Assembly: GCF_000597725.1 (NCBI RefSeq)
Contig: NZ_JFBL01000010.1
Span: forward strand, 1-64,000
Direction: 5' to 3'
Length of the DNA stretch: 64,000 bases
Source: Sulfurospirillum arcachonense DSM 9755
GTDB taxonomy: Bacteria; Campylobacterota; Campylobacteria; Campylobacterales; Sulfurospirillaceae
Under the pieces are notes generated by a model, which saw nothing but the letters and a program-made list of their open reading frames with translations, had not been told where the DNA came from and did no database searches. Each line of letters opens with the position of its first letter. Positions within the stretch are counted from its first letter, which is position 1. This document shows, one piece after another, positions 34,572 to 44,148 of this stretch. Made by a program: the position numbers and the translations under genes.

Positions 34572-34598
34572 TAAAAAAAAAAAAAATTTAGTCGATGT
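34572..34598 (+). promoter_or_regulatory. Sigma-28 type promoter with poly(A) spacer
   Basis: TAAA at 34572-34575, 15-base spacer and GTCGATGT at 34591-34598 fit the FliA pattern. The -35 element merges with an uninterrupted run of 14 A (34573-34586) that makes up most of the spacer. Replication slippage in such a run would change the spacing, so expression of flaG-fliD-fliS could be phase-variable. Confidence 0.6.
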
Positions 34599-34640
34599 AT
34601 AGTTTATAAAAGTACATAATAAATTGTCAAGGAGGACAAA

Positions 34641-35009
34641 ATGGATATTTTTAGTACAACGAGTAAACAAGTTGAATCAGCAGTTGCTACACCAAAAGCT
34701 GAAGCTCCAACGCAAGTTAGACAAGTTGAAAATTCTCATCAAATGGCAAAAAGTGCTAGAGAGAATACTCAAGAGAAACAAGATATTTCAGAAGAGTTAA
34801 CGGCAACGGTCAAAAAATTAAACGATAATATGGAAGCATTAGATACCAATGTTAAATTTGGTTTTAATGATAAAATCAATACCATGTTCGTTAATGTTAT
34901 GGAAAGAAGTAGTGGAAAAATGATTAGAAAAATTCCGACAGAAGAAGCTATGCTCCTATCTGAAAAAATGCAAGAAATCATAGGAACTATCTTTGATAAA
35001 AAAGGATAA
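34641..35009 (+). CDS. flaG: FlaG family protein
   Basis: A 122-residue FlaG. The N-terminal half is disordered and rich in Ala, Glu, Lys and Gln; the C-terminal half (KFGFNDKINTMFVNVMERSSGKMIRKIPTEEAMLLSEKM) is the conserved part. The family affects filament length. A strong ribosome site (AAGGAGG) precedes the ATG, three bases separate it from fliD. Confidence 0.93.
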   Translation: MDIFSTTSKQVESAVATPKAEAPTQVRQVENSHQMAKSARENTQEKQDISEELTATVKKLNDNMEALDTNVKFGFNDKINTMFVNVMERSSGKMIRKIPTEEAMLLSEKMQEIIGTIFDKKG

Positions 35010-35012
35010 ATA

Positions 35013-37049
35013 ATGGCATCTACAATGACATCTTTAGGACTTGGTAGTGATGGTGTACTAAGCTATGATATTATTGATCAACTTAGAGAAGTTGATGAGA
35101 GTAATCAAGTAAAACCACTTGAAGCTAAGATTGAGACAAATACAACAAAACAATCAGATTTGTCTATAATAAGTACTTTGACTTCTACTTTCAAAGCATC
35201 AACTAGTTCTCTTTCAGATGAACTAAGTTATTTACAAAGAAGTGCTTTAGTATCTGATGATGCAATTTCTGTAACAGTAGAAGCAGGAACTAACATACAA
35301 AATTTTAATATAGATATACAAAATCTTGCATTAAAAGATGTTTATCAAAGTAAATCTTTTGCTAATAAAAATACAACATTTGCTTCTGGTAATGATACAA
35401 TACGATTAAGTATCGATGGGCAAGATTATGATATTGATGTTGATTCTACTACTTCAATTACTGAATTAAAAGATAAAATTACTGATGCAACTGATGGAAA
35501 AATTAGCGCTTCAATATTAAATGTAGGTGGAGATGAACCCTATAAACTAATAATACAATCAACCGACACTGGTGAAAATAATGCTATAACAATGACGTCT
35601 ACTGGAGATAGTTTATTCAATTTGGGTTTAACAAACTATGAATATACAGCTAGTACTCCAACTGGTTCATATACAGGTGCTGGAGATACTCTCACTTTTA
35701 ACATTAATGGTACAGATTATGATATAAGTGTTAGTACAGGAGATAGTATTACAGAAATCCAATCCAAAATTGATGCAAATTTAGGTAATGTTCTAACTTC
35801 AAAAATAGAAAATGGTGTTCTTGTATTTGAATCAACTGATACAAATATGTCAATCTCATCACTAGATGGTTCTGATATAATTTTTGGGCTGGACAATACT
35901 TCATCAGCACAAACAAACCATATTCAAAATGCTACCGATGCCTCTTTTAAATATAATGGAATTAATATTACTAGAGATAGTAACACTATAGATGACTTGG
36001 TAGAAGGAACAACTATAACTCTTAATAAAAATACTGGATTAAGTAATGTATCTATAACACAAAATACTTCAGATATATCAGATAATCTAGAAGCTTTTGT
36101 AAACAGTTATAATGAGCTTATAAGTAATCTAAATGAATCTACGAAATATGATGAAAATAGTGGTGCCGCAGGTAATTTTCAAAATGTTAATGAAATAAAA
36201 ATATTAAAGTCAGATATTAATAAACAACTTCTACTTTCAGATATTGTACCAAGAACTGAAGAAGAAATAGATCAGTTATTAATAGAAGGAAAAGAAGAAG
36301 ATCCTAATTTTTCAAGGGACAAGATAGGAAATACAAGAACAAGAAGTCTCAATGATTTTGGTATTACTTTAAACGAATCTGGAATTTTAGAATTTGATAA
36401 AAGTATCTTTGATGCAAAAATATCTGAAAATCCAACTGACTTAGAAGATTTTTTCAGAGGATCAACAACTTATTCTCAAACTAAGATAGAAGGTTTTGCT
36501 ATTAACGGAACTACTCCAAATGATATTTTAAATGGTGATTTAGTAATTAATGATACAAATATAGTAGTTAGTTTAACTGGTACAGCATCGGAACAAGCAC
36601 AAGCACTTAAGGAAGCAATTAACAATGCAAATATTGAAGGTGTAGTAGCTAATCTAAATAGTGATGGTCTTGGCATAAATCTCATAGAATCTTCAGGTTA
36701 TGATATATCAGTTTCTGGAGATGCAACAAAACTTGAAAATATTGGATTAAGCGAAAAAACAGTTTATTCACAAAGTGAAACAAAAGAAGGCTATTTTACA
36801 AAATTTAATTCTTTATTAGCAAGTTATGTAACTGGTACCGAATCTATACTTGAATTATATAATACTCAACTACACACACAAAATCAATCATTAATTGATG
36901 AAAAAACAAAAACAATAGAATCATTAGACCAAAAATATGATACTATGGCAACAAGATTTGCTGCATATGATTCTATCATCAATAAATTAAATAATCAATT
37001 TCAATCACTTTCAATGATGATTGAACAATCAAACTCTAGTAATAATTAA
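35013..37049 (+). CDS. fliD: Flagellar filament cap protein FliD
   Basis: FliD (HAP2), 678 residues, the pentameric cap under which flagellin assembles. The N-terminal LGLGSDGVLSYDIIDQLREVDESN and C-terminal coiled-coil region (KFNSLLASYVTG to FQSLSMMIEQ) are the helical leg domains; the middle contains repeated flagellin-hook-IN-type modules (SIDGQDYDIDVDSTTSITELKDKI, NINGTDYDISVSTGDSITEIQSKI) that look like an internal duplication. It is longer than the usual 450-500 residues of enterobacteria but normal for Campylobacterota. Confidence 0.96.
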   Translation: MASTMTSLGLGSDGVLSYDIIDQLREVDESNQVKPLEAKIETNTTKQSDLSIISTLTSTFKASTSSLSDELSYLQRSALVSDDAISVTVEAGTNIQNFNIDIQNLALKDVYQSKSFANKNTTFASGNDTIRLSIDGQDYDIDVDSTTSITELKDKITDATDGKISASILNVGGDEPYKLIIQSTDTGENNAITMTSTGDSLFNLGLTNYEYTASTPTGSYTGAGDTLTFNINGTDYDISVSTGDSITEIQSKIDANLGNVLTSKIENGVLVFESTDTNMSISSLDGSDIIFGLDNTSSAQTNHIQNATDASFKYNGINITRDSNTIDDLVEGTTITLNKNTGLSNVSITQNTSDISDNLEAFVNSYNELISNLNESTKYDENSGAAGNFQNVNEIKILKSDINKQLLLSDIVPRTEEEIDQLLIEGKEEDPNFSRDKIGNTRTRSLNDFGITLNESGILEFDKSIFDAKISENPTDLEDFFRGSTTYSQTKIEGFAINGTTPNDILNGDLVINDTNIVVSLTGTASEQAQALKEAINNANIEGVVANLNSDGLGINLIESSGYDISVSGDATKLENIGLSEKTVYSQSETKEGYFTKFNSLLASYVTGTESILELYNTQLHTQNQSLIDEKTKTIESLDQKYDTMATRFAAYDSIINKLNNQFQSLSMMIEQSNSSNN

Positions 37050-37058
37050 GGAAAAATT

Positions 37059-37439
37059 ATGAAATCAAATTTAGCGTACTCAGCATATTCACAAAATAAT
37101 GTATCAATAGAATCTTCAGAAAAATTAATAAAAATGCTCTATGAAGGAATATTAAAATTTGCTTCACAAGCAAAAAGATCAATTGAAGCTAATGACATAG
37201 AAAAAAGAGTATATTGGATAAATAGAACAACGGCTATATTCTCAGAACTTATAAATTCACTTAATTATGATAGTGGAGATATTTCACACTACTTAAGTGG
37301 TCTTTATACACAACAAATAGCTCTATTAACTGAATGTAACATTACAAATAATACAGCAAAATTAGATGAAGTTATTAATGTAACAAAAATTCTATTACAA
37401 GCATGGAATGAGGAAACTGTCAATGAAATGGTTGAGTAG
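37059..37439 (+). CDS. fliS: Flagellin chaperone FliS
   Basis: FliS, 126 residues, binds the C-terminus of flagellin before export. The N-terminal YSQNNVSIESSEKLIKMLYEGIL, NRTTAIFSELINSLNYDSGDIS and LYTQQIALLTECN segments are the four-helix family pattern. Nine bases after fliD, overlapping the next small gene. Confidence 0.95.
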   Translation: MKSNLAYSAYSQNNVSIESSEKLIKMLYEGILKFASQAKRSIEANDIEKRVYWINRTTAIFSELINSLNYDSGDISHYLSGLYTQQIALLTECNITNNTAKLDEVINVTKILLQAWNEETVNEMVE

Positions 37440-37644
37440 TTTAAAACTAGCTATTATCGACAATAATATAAATGTTATAGAAAAACTCATTAATGAAGTT
37501 CCTATAATAACAAAAATAGATGAAGCTAAAGAAGCTAAAGCACTCATCGAAGAAGCCATCTCTATTGTGCAAATTGAAAAACAAAAAACTCTTGAAACAA
37601 TGAATAAAATCAAAAGGACTAAAGCTTTTTTAAATAGTCATTAA
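37423..37644 (+). CDS. FliT-like small protein
   Basis: A 73-residue, charged, all-helical protein following fliS with a 17-base overlap. Size and place are those of FliT, the FliD chaperone, but the sequence is too variable in this family to be sure. I take ATG 37423; a longer frame from 37408 is possible. Confidence 0.6.
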   Translation: MKWLSSLKLAIIDNNINVIEKLINEVPIITKIDEAKEAKALIEEAISIVQIEKQKTLETMNKIKRTKAFLNSH

Positions 37645-37684
37645 TCTTCACAATAGCAATATTACCATCTTTTGCATGTAAAAT

Positions 37685-38983
37685 TTACATGTAAAAGACT
37701 CTATTCTTTCCTGTACTTTTAGCTTTATATTGTGCTTTATCGGCTCTTTCAATAAAACTCAAATAAGTATCTTCTTCATCAATCTCAGTTACACCAAAAC
37801 TACACGTTATCTTTATATCATGTTCAAAAGTTTTTTCTGAAAGCTCTATTCTTACTCTATCTGCCAAATCAAGTGCTTCTTTTTTATTTGTATATGGCAA
37901 AAGGATTATAAATTCTTCACCTCCCCATCTAATAAATGAATCTACTCCACGTATCTTTTTCTTAAAAAATATAGCAATAGCTGATAGAACTTCATCTCCA
38001 ACATTATGCCCATATGTATCATTAATACTTTTAAAATCATCTACATCAAAAAAGATTAGTGAAGATGGCTGAGAATATCTTTTTTTCATATTTAACTCAT
38101 ATTTAAAAAGCTCTTCAAAAATATATCTATTATGAATTTTTGTAAGAGGGTCAATATGGCTACTCTTTTCAATTTTTCTTTTTTCTATTTCATACGCTGT
38201 TATATCTGCAAATGATAGTATATATTCAACATCACCCCTATCATTTCTTTCTCTACTACCATTAATAAGAAAAGCTCTTACATCATAATTTGGTAAATCA
38301 ATTATTGTTGAAACATATTTATTTTTAGGGTGATCAACTATATCAATAATAGTTTTTGTATCTAGTTTACTTAAAAAATCATGATATATTTTACAATCTA
38401 GAATGATATCTTCTTTTGAATATCTTTTTGAAAACTCTTCAATACTCTCCACCTCAAAAGTTTCAAAAAACTTAGCATTTGCTCTTTTTATATCAAATTC
38501 TTCATTTAAAATAAGAATCATATTTGATTGTTTATCAATAATTTTTTGCTCATACGTTTCATAATATTTATTTTGAAATCTAGAGTGTATTAAAACAGCA
38601 GAATCATATAAAACATTTAACAGTCTGCCTTTTTCTACAGGTTTAAGTAAAAAGCTATTTATATTTTGAGAAATTGCAGTAATAAAAAATTCACTTTGTT
38701 GAGTGCTTGTAGTTAAAATCACTATACTGTTTTCATCAATTTCACGTAATTTTTTAAGAGTTTCAATATTTATTTCATTTGATATTTTTAGATCTAAAAT
38801 TACAATATCAGGTCTATAGCAAAAAAAAGATTTTATGCCTTCTTCTGAACAATTAGCAGTATAAGCTTTCTTTACATGTGAAGATAAAAATGTATTCATG
38901 ACTTTAGCTTCTGAACTATCATCACTTATGTGTAAAACATTGCAAAGCTCAAGTAATTTTCCATTGTCTATTTTTTCATGCAT
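37685..38983 (-). CDS. Response regulator with GGDEF domain (diguanylate cyclase)
   Basis: A 432-residue REC-PAS-GGDEF protein. The receiver domain (about 13-125) has acidic D21/D22, the phosphorylation site D64 (VILDLK) and the conserved Lys (LLKPV). A PAS-like region follows (about 140-255). The GGDEF domain (about 265-430) is intact (RWGGEEF), with an RxxD inhibitory site (RGVD) seven residues upstream, so it should make c-di-GMP with product inhibition. The last three codons and stop (YM-stop) lie within a perfect TTTACATGTAAA palindrome. No histidine kinase is adjacent. Confidence 0.93.
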   Translation of the reverse strand: MHEKIDNGKLLELCNVLHISDDSSEAKVMNTFLSSHVKKAYTANCSEEGIKSFFCYRPDIVILDLKISNEINIETLKKLREIDENSIVILTTSTQQSEFFITAISQNINSFLLKPVEKGRLLNVLYDSAVLIHSRFQNKYYETYEQKIIDKQSNMILILNEEFDIKRANAKFFETFEVESIEEFSKRYSKEDIILDCKIYHDFLSKLDTKTIIDIVDHPKNKYVSTIIDLPNYDVRAFLINGSRERNDRGDVEYILSFADITAYEIEKRKIEKSSHIDPLTKIHNRYIFEELFKYELNMKKRYSQPSSLIFFDVDDFKSINDTYGHNVGDEVLSAIAIFFKKKIRGVDSFIRWGGEEFIILLPYTNKKEALDLADRVRIELSEKTFEHDIKITCSFGVTEIDEEDTYLSFIERADKAQYKAKSTGKNRVFYM

Positions 38984-39044
38984 AATACACTCCTACTTAA
39001 TTACAATTGTACTATAATATAGTAAATATTTAACAAAGGTTTTA

Positions 39045-40067
39045 ATGATGCAATACAGATATATTGGAAAAAGTGGATTAAGAGTCACCCCAATCTGCCT
39101 TGGTACTATGACATTTGGTACGTCTGCAGATAAAAAAGAATCTTTTAAAATTATGGATAAAGCTTATGATATGGGAATCAATTTTTTTGATACAGCTGAG
39201 CTTTATCCAGTACCTCCTTCGGGTGAATATGCAGGGCTTACAGAAGAGATTATAGGTGAATGGTTGCAAACTAAACCTAGAGACTCTATCATACTCGCTT
39301 CTAAAGTTGCAGGTGCTGCAAACGGTTGGTTTGTTCCTCCTATTAGACATGGTCTTACAGCAATTGATAGGTTTCACATTACTAAAGCGCTAGAAAATAC
39401 TTTAAAAAGATTAAAAACTGATTATATAGATCTTTACCAAGTTCACTGGCCTGATATGAGTGTACCTATTGAAGAGAGTTTATATGTTCTTGATGAATTT
39501 GTAAAACAAGGGAAAATTAGATACATTGGAACTTCTAATGATAGTGCATATGGTCTTACAAAATCAAATGAAGTATCAAAGTTTAAAAATTTAACAAGAT
39601 TTCAATCTATTCAAAACAATTTCTCAATGCTTAATAGAAGATTTATGGACGAATTATCAAATGTGTGCAGAAAAGAAAATATATCATTACTCCCCTACTC
39701 TCCATTAGCAGGTGGTGTGCTAACAGGAAAATATAACCAAAAATTTTATCCTGAAAATGCAAGGTTTGCAAAGTATTTAAACAATCCAAACCCTCGAATA
39801 CAAGCTCAAGCAAAAAGATTTGTAAATGATAAAACATTATCTTCTGTTGAAGAGTACCTAAAAATAGCAAAAGAGTACGATGTAAGTTTAACAACACTTG
39901 CTACTGCATGGAGTATGCACTTTGATTTTATTGCTTCTACTATTATTGGAGCAAGTAATGCAGATCAACTCGATGATACTTTGGCTGCATTTGAATATAA
40001 AATTAGTGATGAACTCATGAGAAAGCTTGATGCTGTTCATGAAGATATTTTATACCCTATGGGCTAA
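39045..40067 (+). CDS. Aldo/keto reductase
   Basis: A 340-residue NADPH-dependent oxidoreductase of the Tas/YajO type with a TIM barrel. The catalytic tetrad is visible as Asp and Tyr in FFDTAELY, Lys in ILASKVAG and His in YQVHWPD; IGTSND and IGASNADQL mark the cofactor site. Two ATGs in a row (39045, 39048) follow AAAGG; either may be used. The substrate cannot be read. Two bases before the ychJ-like gene, so they may share a transcript. Confidence 0.93.
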   Translation: MMQYRYIGKSGLRVTPICLGTMTFGTSADKKESFKIMDKAYDMGINFFDTAELYPVPPSGEYAGLTEEIIGEWLQTKPRDSIILASKVAGAANGWFVPPIRHGLTAIDRFHITKALENTLKRLKTDYIDLYQVHWPDMSVPIEESLYVLDEFVKQGKIRYIGTSNDSAYGLTKSNEVSKFKNLTRFQSIQNNFSMLNRRFMDELSNVCRKENISLLPYSPLAGGVLTGKYNQKFYPENARFAKYLNNPNPRIQAQAKRFVNDKTLSSVEEYLKIAKEYDVSLTTLATAWSMHFDFIASTIIGASNADQLDDTLAAFEYKISDELMRKLDAVHEDILYPMG

Positions 40068-40069
40068 AA

Positions 40070-40456
40070 ATGACCATTAATTCGAAATGTCCTTGTGGTA
40101 GTGGTGAAAAATATAAAAAATGTTGTAATCCATACCACAAAGGTAAAATAGCTCAAAGTGCCTTACTTTTGATGAAATCAAGATATTCTGCATTTGTTTA
40201 CAATGAGTACAAATATATTATAAATACCACACACAGTACAACAAGGGATACAAATATAGAAGCTGTTAAAAACTTTTCTAAGCAAACCAAATTTGAAAAT
40301 CTTCAAATCATTCACTTTGAAGAAAATGAAAATGAAGCCTACGTTACGTTTAAAGCAACTCTTTTTTCAAACTCACAAGATATCTCTTTTACTGAAAAAA
40401 GTAAATTTTTAAAAGAAAACAATAAATGGTATTATGTAAACGGAGAATTTATCTAA
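40070..40456 (+). CDS. YchJ-like SEC-C motif protein
   Basis: A 128-residue UPF0225 (YchJ) protein. The N-terminal SEC-C zinc motif CPCGSGEKYKKCCNPYHKG is intact; the rest is an NTF2-like domain. The function of the family is unknown. Its stop codon is inside a terminator-like hairpin shared with the convergent gene. Confidence 0.92.
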   Translation: MTINSKCPCGSGEKYKKCCNPYHKGKIAQSALLLMKSRYSAFVYNEYKYIINTTHSTTRDTNIEAVKNFSKQTKFENLQIIHFEENENEAYVTFKATLFSNSQDISFTEKSKFLKENNKWYYVNGEFI

Positions 40457-40469
40457 TTCTCCAATTTTT
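40442..40469 (+). terminator. Terminator at convergent gene ends
   Basis: GGAGAATT (40442-40449) pairs with AATTCTCC (40455-40462) around TATCT, and AATTTTTT follows. It ends the aldo/keto reductase-ychJ transcript and contains the last codons of both convergent genes. Confidence 0.75.
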
Positions 40470-40793
40470 TAAGTCAAATATATCTTCTGTAGCACTTACT
40501 TTACTAAAGCCAACATTTGTAAGATAACTAAGTCTTCCTTGTGAGAGGCAAACAACAAATCTTTCATCAAAAACTGCATAGTTTTTTCCTCTAAGATAAG
40601 CAAACAGTTCTTCAAAAGAAGATGGCTGTCTATAATCTTGGTCTGTAATATTATATGAAATTGTATCTTTTAATACTTCTATAAAATCTTCATTCTTAGC
40701 AACCCAAGAAGGCACTGTCCAACTCTGCTCTAAATAATTATAATTTCCAAATATTTCCGAGTTTTTTAAAACTACTTTACTTTTCTTGTTCAA
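40449..40793 (-). CDS. Unknown small protein
   Basis: A 114-residue protein with no signal peptide, membrane segment or known motif. Aromatic residues are frequent (SWTVPSWVAKNEDF, YAVFDERFVVC). It overlaps by 17 bases the upstream c-di-GMP gene and by eight bases the convergent ychJ-like gene, so it is probably translated with the former. Function unknown. Confidence 0.7.
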   Translation of the reverse strand: MNKKSKVVLKNSEIFGNYNYLEQSWTVPSWVAKNEDFIEVLKDTISYNITDQDYRQPSSFEELFAYLRGKNYAVFDERFVVCLSQGRLSYLTNVGFSKVSATEDIFDLKNWRIR

Positions 40794-43700
40794 ATGTATC
40801 CAACCATATTAATAAATCTTTAATAGGCATAGGCCTACCATATAAATATCCTTGTCCCTCATGACAACCATTTTTTTCTAAAAAATCTTCTTGTTTTTTA
40901 GTTTCAATACCCTCAGCAATACTTATCATTTTCATACCATCTGATAAATTTATAATAGAATTTACAATTGAACAAGCATTCTCATCTTGTGGAATATTTC
41001 TAACAAATGACATATCAATTTTCAGTTTATCTATTGGCAGTTTTTGAAGATAACTCAAAGACGAATACCCCGTTCCAAAATCATCAATTGCTATTTTTAC
41101 ACCACTTTCTTGCATACTAGACAAAAGATTTATCCACATATTTGGTTCATTCATAATTGTAGATTCTGTTACTTCTAATTCTATTGTATTTGGATCTATT
41201 TTAGTCATTTTTATAACTTTATTTAAAGTAGTCAAAAAATCACTATGTTCTATTTGCACACCTGAAACATTAATAGAAACCCTGCCTAAAAAATTGTTTT
41301 CTTTTTGCAGTTTCACGACATCACTACAAGCTTGATAAAGAACAAACTCCCCTATCTCTATTATCATTCTTGTCTCTTCTGCATACTTTATAAACTTACT
41401 AGGAGCAAAAATTCCATATTGAGGATGATTCCACCTTATAAGTGCTTCTAAACCTATTACTTCTTTTGTTTTTAAATTTATTTGCGGTTGATAATAAACA
41501 ATAAATTCTTTTTTTATAATTGCATCTTTTAATTGACTTTCAATATTAACCGTTTCGTAAGAGGCTAAACTCATATCTTTTGTAAAAAATCTATAAGCAT
41601 TTTTTCCAGCATCTTTTGCACTATACATAGCAATATCAGCATTTTTAATAAGCATTTCTTTGTCCATACCATCATCAGGATACAAACTAATACCAATACT
41701 CGCTGAGATAAAAAACTTCTGTTTATTTACTATAAAAGTATCTTTTAATAATGTTTGTATTTTAAAAATAGCATTTTTTATCTCTGTTTTATCATTTATA
41801 TTTTCTAATAACAATACAAATTCATCTCCACCAATTCTAGAAAGAGTATCAGCTTTTCTTATAGCACTTTTAATCCTACTCGCAACTTGAATTAATACCT
41901 CATCACCGTAACTATGTCCATAACTGTCATTTATCTTTTTAAAATTATCCAAATCTATAAAACATATAGCTATTTTATTTTTTAATCTACTAGAATTTTC
42001 GATTGCATGTGTAATTCTATCTATCAGTAAGGTTCTATTTGGGAGTTTTGTTAGAACATCATGATGAGCTAAAAATGAAAGCATTTTTTCTGAATCTTTT
42101 GACTTTGTTATATCATTAAAAACTATAATATAATTTGTAATAACACTATTCTCATCTCTTACTACATTTACATTTAAATGTGCTGGATAGGATGTTCCTG
42201 TCTTTTTGAGATTTTCAACTTCACCACTCCAAAAATTTTCTTTAGATACTATTTCAAAAATTTCATTAAAAAAATCTCCTTCTGTATCATTTTGCATAAT
42301 TTTTACTGGCTTATTTACAACATCTTCTTCCTTATAACCAGTTATTTGCGAAAATGCTGTATTTACAGTAATAATATGTTTTTGGGCATCACAAATAAGT
42401 ACAGCTTCACTTGTATTTTGAAATACCTTTGCCCAAAGTTTTAATTTTTCTTCGATTATTTTAATTTGTGTAATATCTTTGGCTGATATTACAAATCCAA
42501 AAGGTAGTTTCTCCTGCGCTTGATAATAAGGGAAAAAACTAGTTTGCAAACATCTATCTTTGCCATCTTTATTGTACCAAACATCTTCAATAAAAGATTC
42601 TCCTACCAATGCCCTATCATGCAAAGGTTTTATTGTTTTTTGAAACATTTCTTCACCAAATAAATTATTTGCTGTTTTATTTTCAATATCTTCCCTATTT
42701 TTTCTAAAAAATTTCAAATATGTTTCATTTACAGCAAGATATACATAATTTCTATCAACCATAGACAAAAAATCACCAGAAGTATTTACAATATGCTTAT
42801 AAAGTTTTAAATTTTTTTCTAGTTTTATTTTATTATCCAACATAAAATTTGCATGTTCTGCCATTAAGTCAAACTCTTCTATCTTCAATTTATTTCTATC
42901 AATCTTTTTATTTGATTTTAAAACTGAGTTTAGAAACTCTACAAATATAACAAAATCTGTTTTTATCTTTTTACCTAATCTAGAATATATCCACATAAAT
43001 AAAATCATTATAAATAATGAAATTACTAAAGTAACAATAGATGTTTCAATAAGCTCTTTTTTCATATCTTCTTTCAGTTTTACTATCTCTTTATGAATAT
43101 CATCTATATACACTCCAGCACCAACATACCACTCCCATTCAGGGATACCCTGCGTGTAACTAAGCTTTAATGAATTTTGTTCATTTTCTAAAGAAGGCAT
43201 TGTATACTCCAAAAAGCCCCCTCCATTTTTTGCATTTTTTATAAGTTCTCTTACGATATATATGCCATTTTCATCTTGAATATCATACATATTTTTCCCA
43301 GTTGCAGGATAAGATAACCCTAAACCATCCCACTGTGCAATAAAAATATAATTTCTATGGTCATAATTAAATTCCATCTGTTTTATATTTGATAAAATAT
43401 ACTTTTGTATCTCTTTTTTAATATTATTTTCATAAACTCCTACACCAATAATCCATCCAAATTGTTTAAAAAGTTTTATGTACGTTATTTTGTTTTGTTC
43501 TTGATTCTTTCTACTTCCCCATAAATAAGTATAGTAACCTTCTGATTTATTTTTAACAAGAGATATTGCCTCTTTAGTAACAAAAACACCTTTAGAATTT
43601 TGAAACTCTAAAACATTGGTACCTTCATACTTAGGTCTATCTCCAGAAAGCCTTATATATCCATCTAAATCTGCTATGAAATATGATTCGTTATTTTCAT

Positions 43701-44067
43701 ATCGTATAGTTCTTAAAGCTTCAATTGTTATTTGTTTAATTTCTTCTAGAGGTTTGGTATTTTTATATTGATTATAGAGTTGCTCCGCTATTTTGTAAGC
43801 TATTAAAACACGTTTTTTTAAAAATTCTTTTTTTTGCTTTTCTATCTTTTTTTTATTATATTTTATCAACTCTATAAAGTGTTCAACACCTGATTTTAAA
43901 TTATCCTTTTTACTTTGCATATATTCTTGTTTTAAAATTTCTGATTTTTTTTGAAATTTGTTATAATTAGTAGCAATATTAACTAGCATAAAAACTACAC
44001 AAAAAAGTACCAATAATCCAGCTGTTGAAACAGATAAATACTTCAGTAAATTTACTTTTTTATTCAT
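40777..44067 (-). CDS. Cache-PAS-GGDEF-EAL signalling protein
   Basis: A very large (1096-residue) membrane receptor for c-di-GMP turnover. One helix at about 10-30, then two Cache modules of the sCache_2 type in the periplasm (each with an aromatic-rich YFIADLDGYIRLSGD- or YIFIAQWDGLGLSYP-like core), a second helix near 340-365, two PAS domains, an intact GGDEF domain (SRIGGDEFVLLL) and an intact EAL domain (LEALIRWNHP, IDDFGTGYSSLSYL). Start ATG 44067; the longer TTG frame lacks a ribosome site. Both enzymatic motifs are complete, so net synthesis or breakdown cannot be told. Confidence 0.93.
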   Translation of the reverse strand: MNKKVNLLKYLSVSTAGLLVLFCVVFMLVNIATNYNKFQKKSEILKQEYMQSKKDNLKSGVEHFIELIKYNKKKIEKQKKEFLKKRVLIAYKIAEQLYNQYKNTKPLEEIKQITIEALRTIRYENNESYFIADLDGYIRLSGDRPKYEGTNVLEFQNSKGVFVTKEAISLVKNKSEGYYTYLWGSRKNQEQNKITYIKLFKQFGWIIGVGVYENNIKKEIQKYILSNIKQMEFNYDHRNYIFIAQWDGLGLSYPATGKNMYDIQDENGIYIVRELIKNAKNGGGFLEYTMPSLENEQNSLKLSYTQGIPEWEWYVGAGVYIDDIHKEIVKLKEDMKKELIETSIVTLVISLFIMILFMWIYSRLGKKIKTDFVIFVEFLNSVLKSNKKIDRNKLKIEEFDLMAEHANFMLDNKIKLEKNLKLYKHIVNTSGDFLSMVDRNYVYLAVNETYLKFFRKNREDIENKTANNLFGEEMFQKTIKPLHDRALVGESFIEDVWYNKDGKDRCLQTSFFPYYQAQEKLPFGFVISAKDITQIKIIEEKLKLWAKVFQNTSEAVLICDAQKHIITVNTAFSQITGYKEEDVVNKPVKIMQNDTEGDFFNEIFEIVSKENFWSGEVENLKKTGTSYPAHLNVNVVRDENSVITNYIIVFNDITKSKDSEKMLSFLAHHDVLTKLPNRTLLIDRITHAIENSSRLKNKIAICFIDLDNFKKINDSYGHSYGDEVLIQVASRIKSAIRKADTLSRIGGDEFVLLLENINDKTEIKNAIFKIQTLLKDTFIVNKQKFFISASIGISLYPDDGMDKEMLIKNADIAMYSAKDAGKNAYRFFTKDMSLASYETVNIESQLKDAIIKKEFIVYYQPQINLKTKEVIGLEALIRWNHPQYGIFAPSKFIKYAEETRMIIEIGEFVLYQACSDVVKLQKENNFLGRVSINVSGVQIEHSDFLTTLNKVIKMTKIDPNTIELEVTESTIMNEPNMWINLLSSMQESGVKIAIDDFGTGYSSLSYLQKLPIDKLKIDMSFVRNIPQDENACSIVNSIINLSDGMKMISIAEGIETKKQEDFLEKNGCHEGQGYLYGRPMPIKDLLIWLDTFEQEK

Positions 44068-44148
44068 TATTATGCCTATTAATGAGTATTTGGTTTCTAT
44101 TATACTATAATTGCTCAAAGTTTTTTTTAATAATTTAAAGGATTTATT

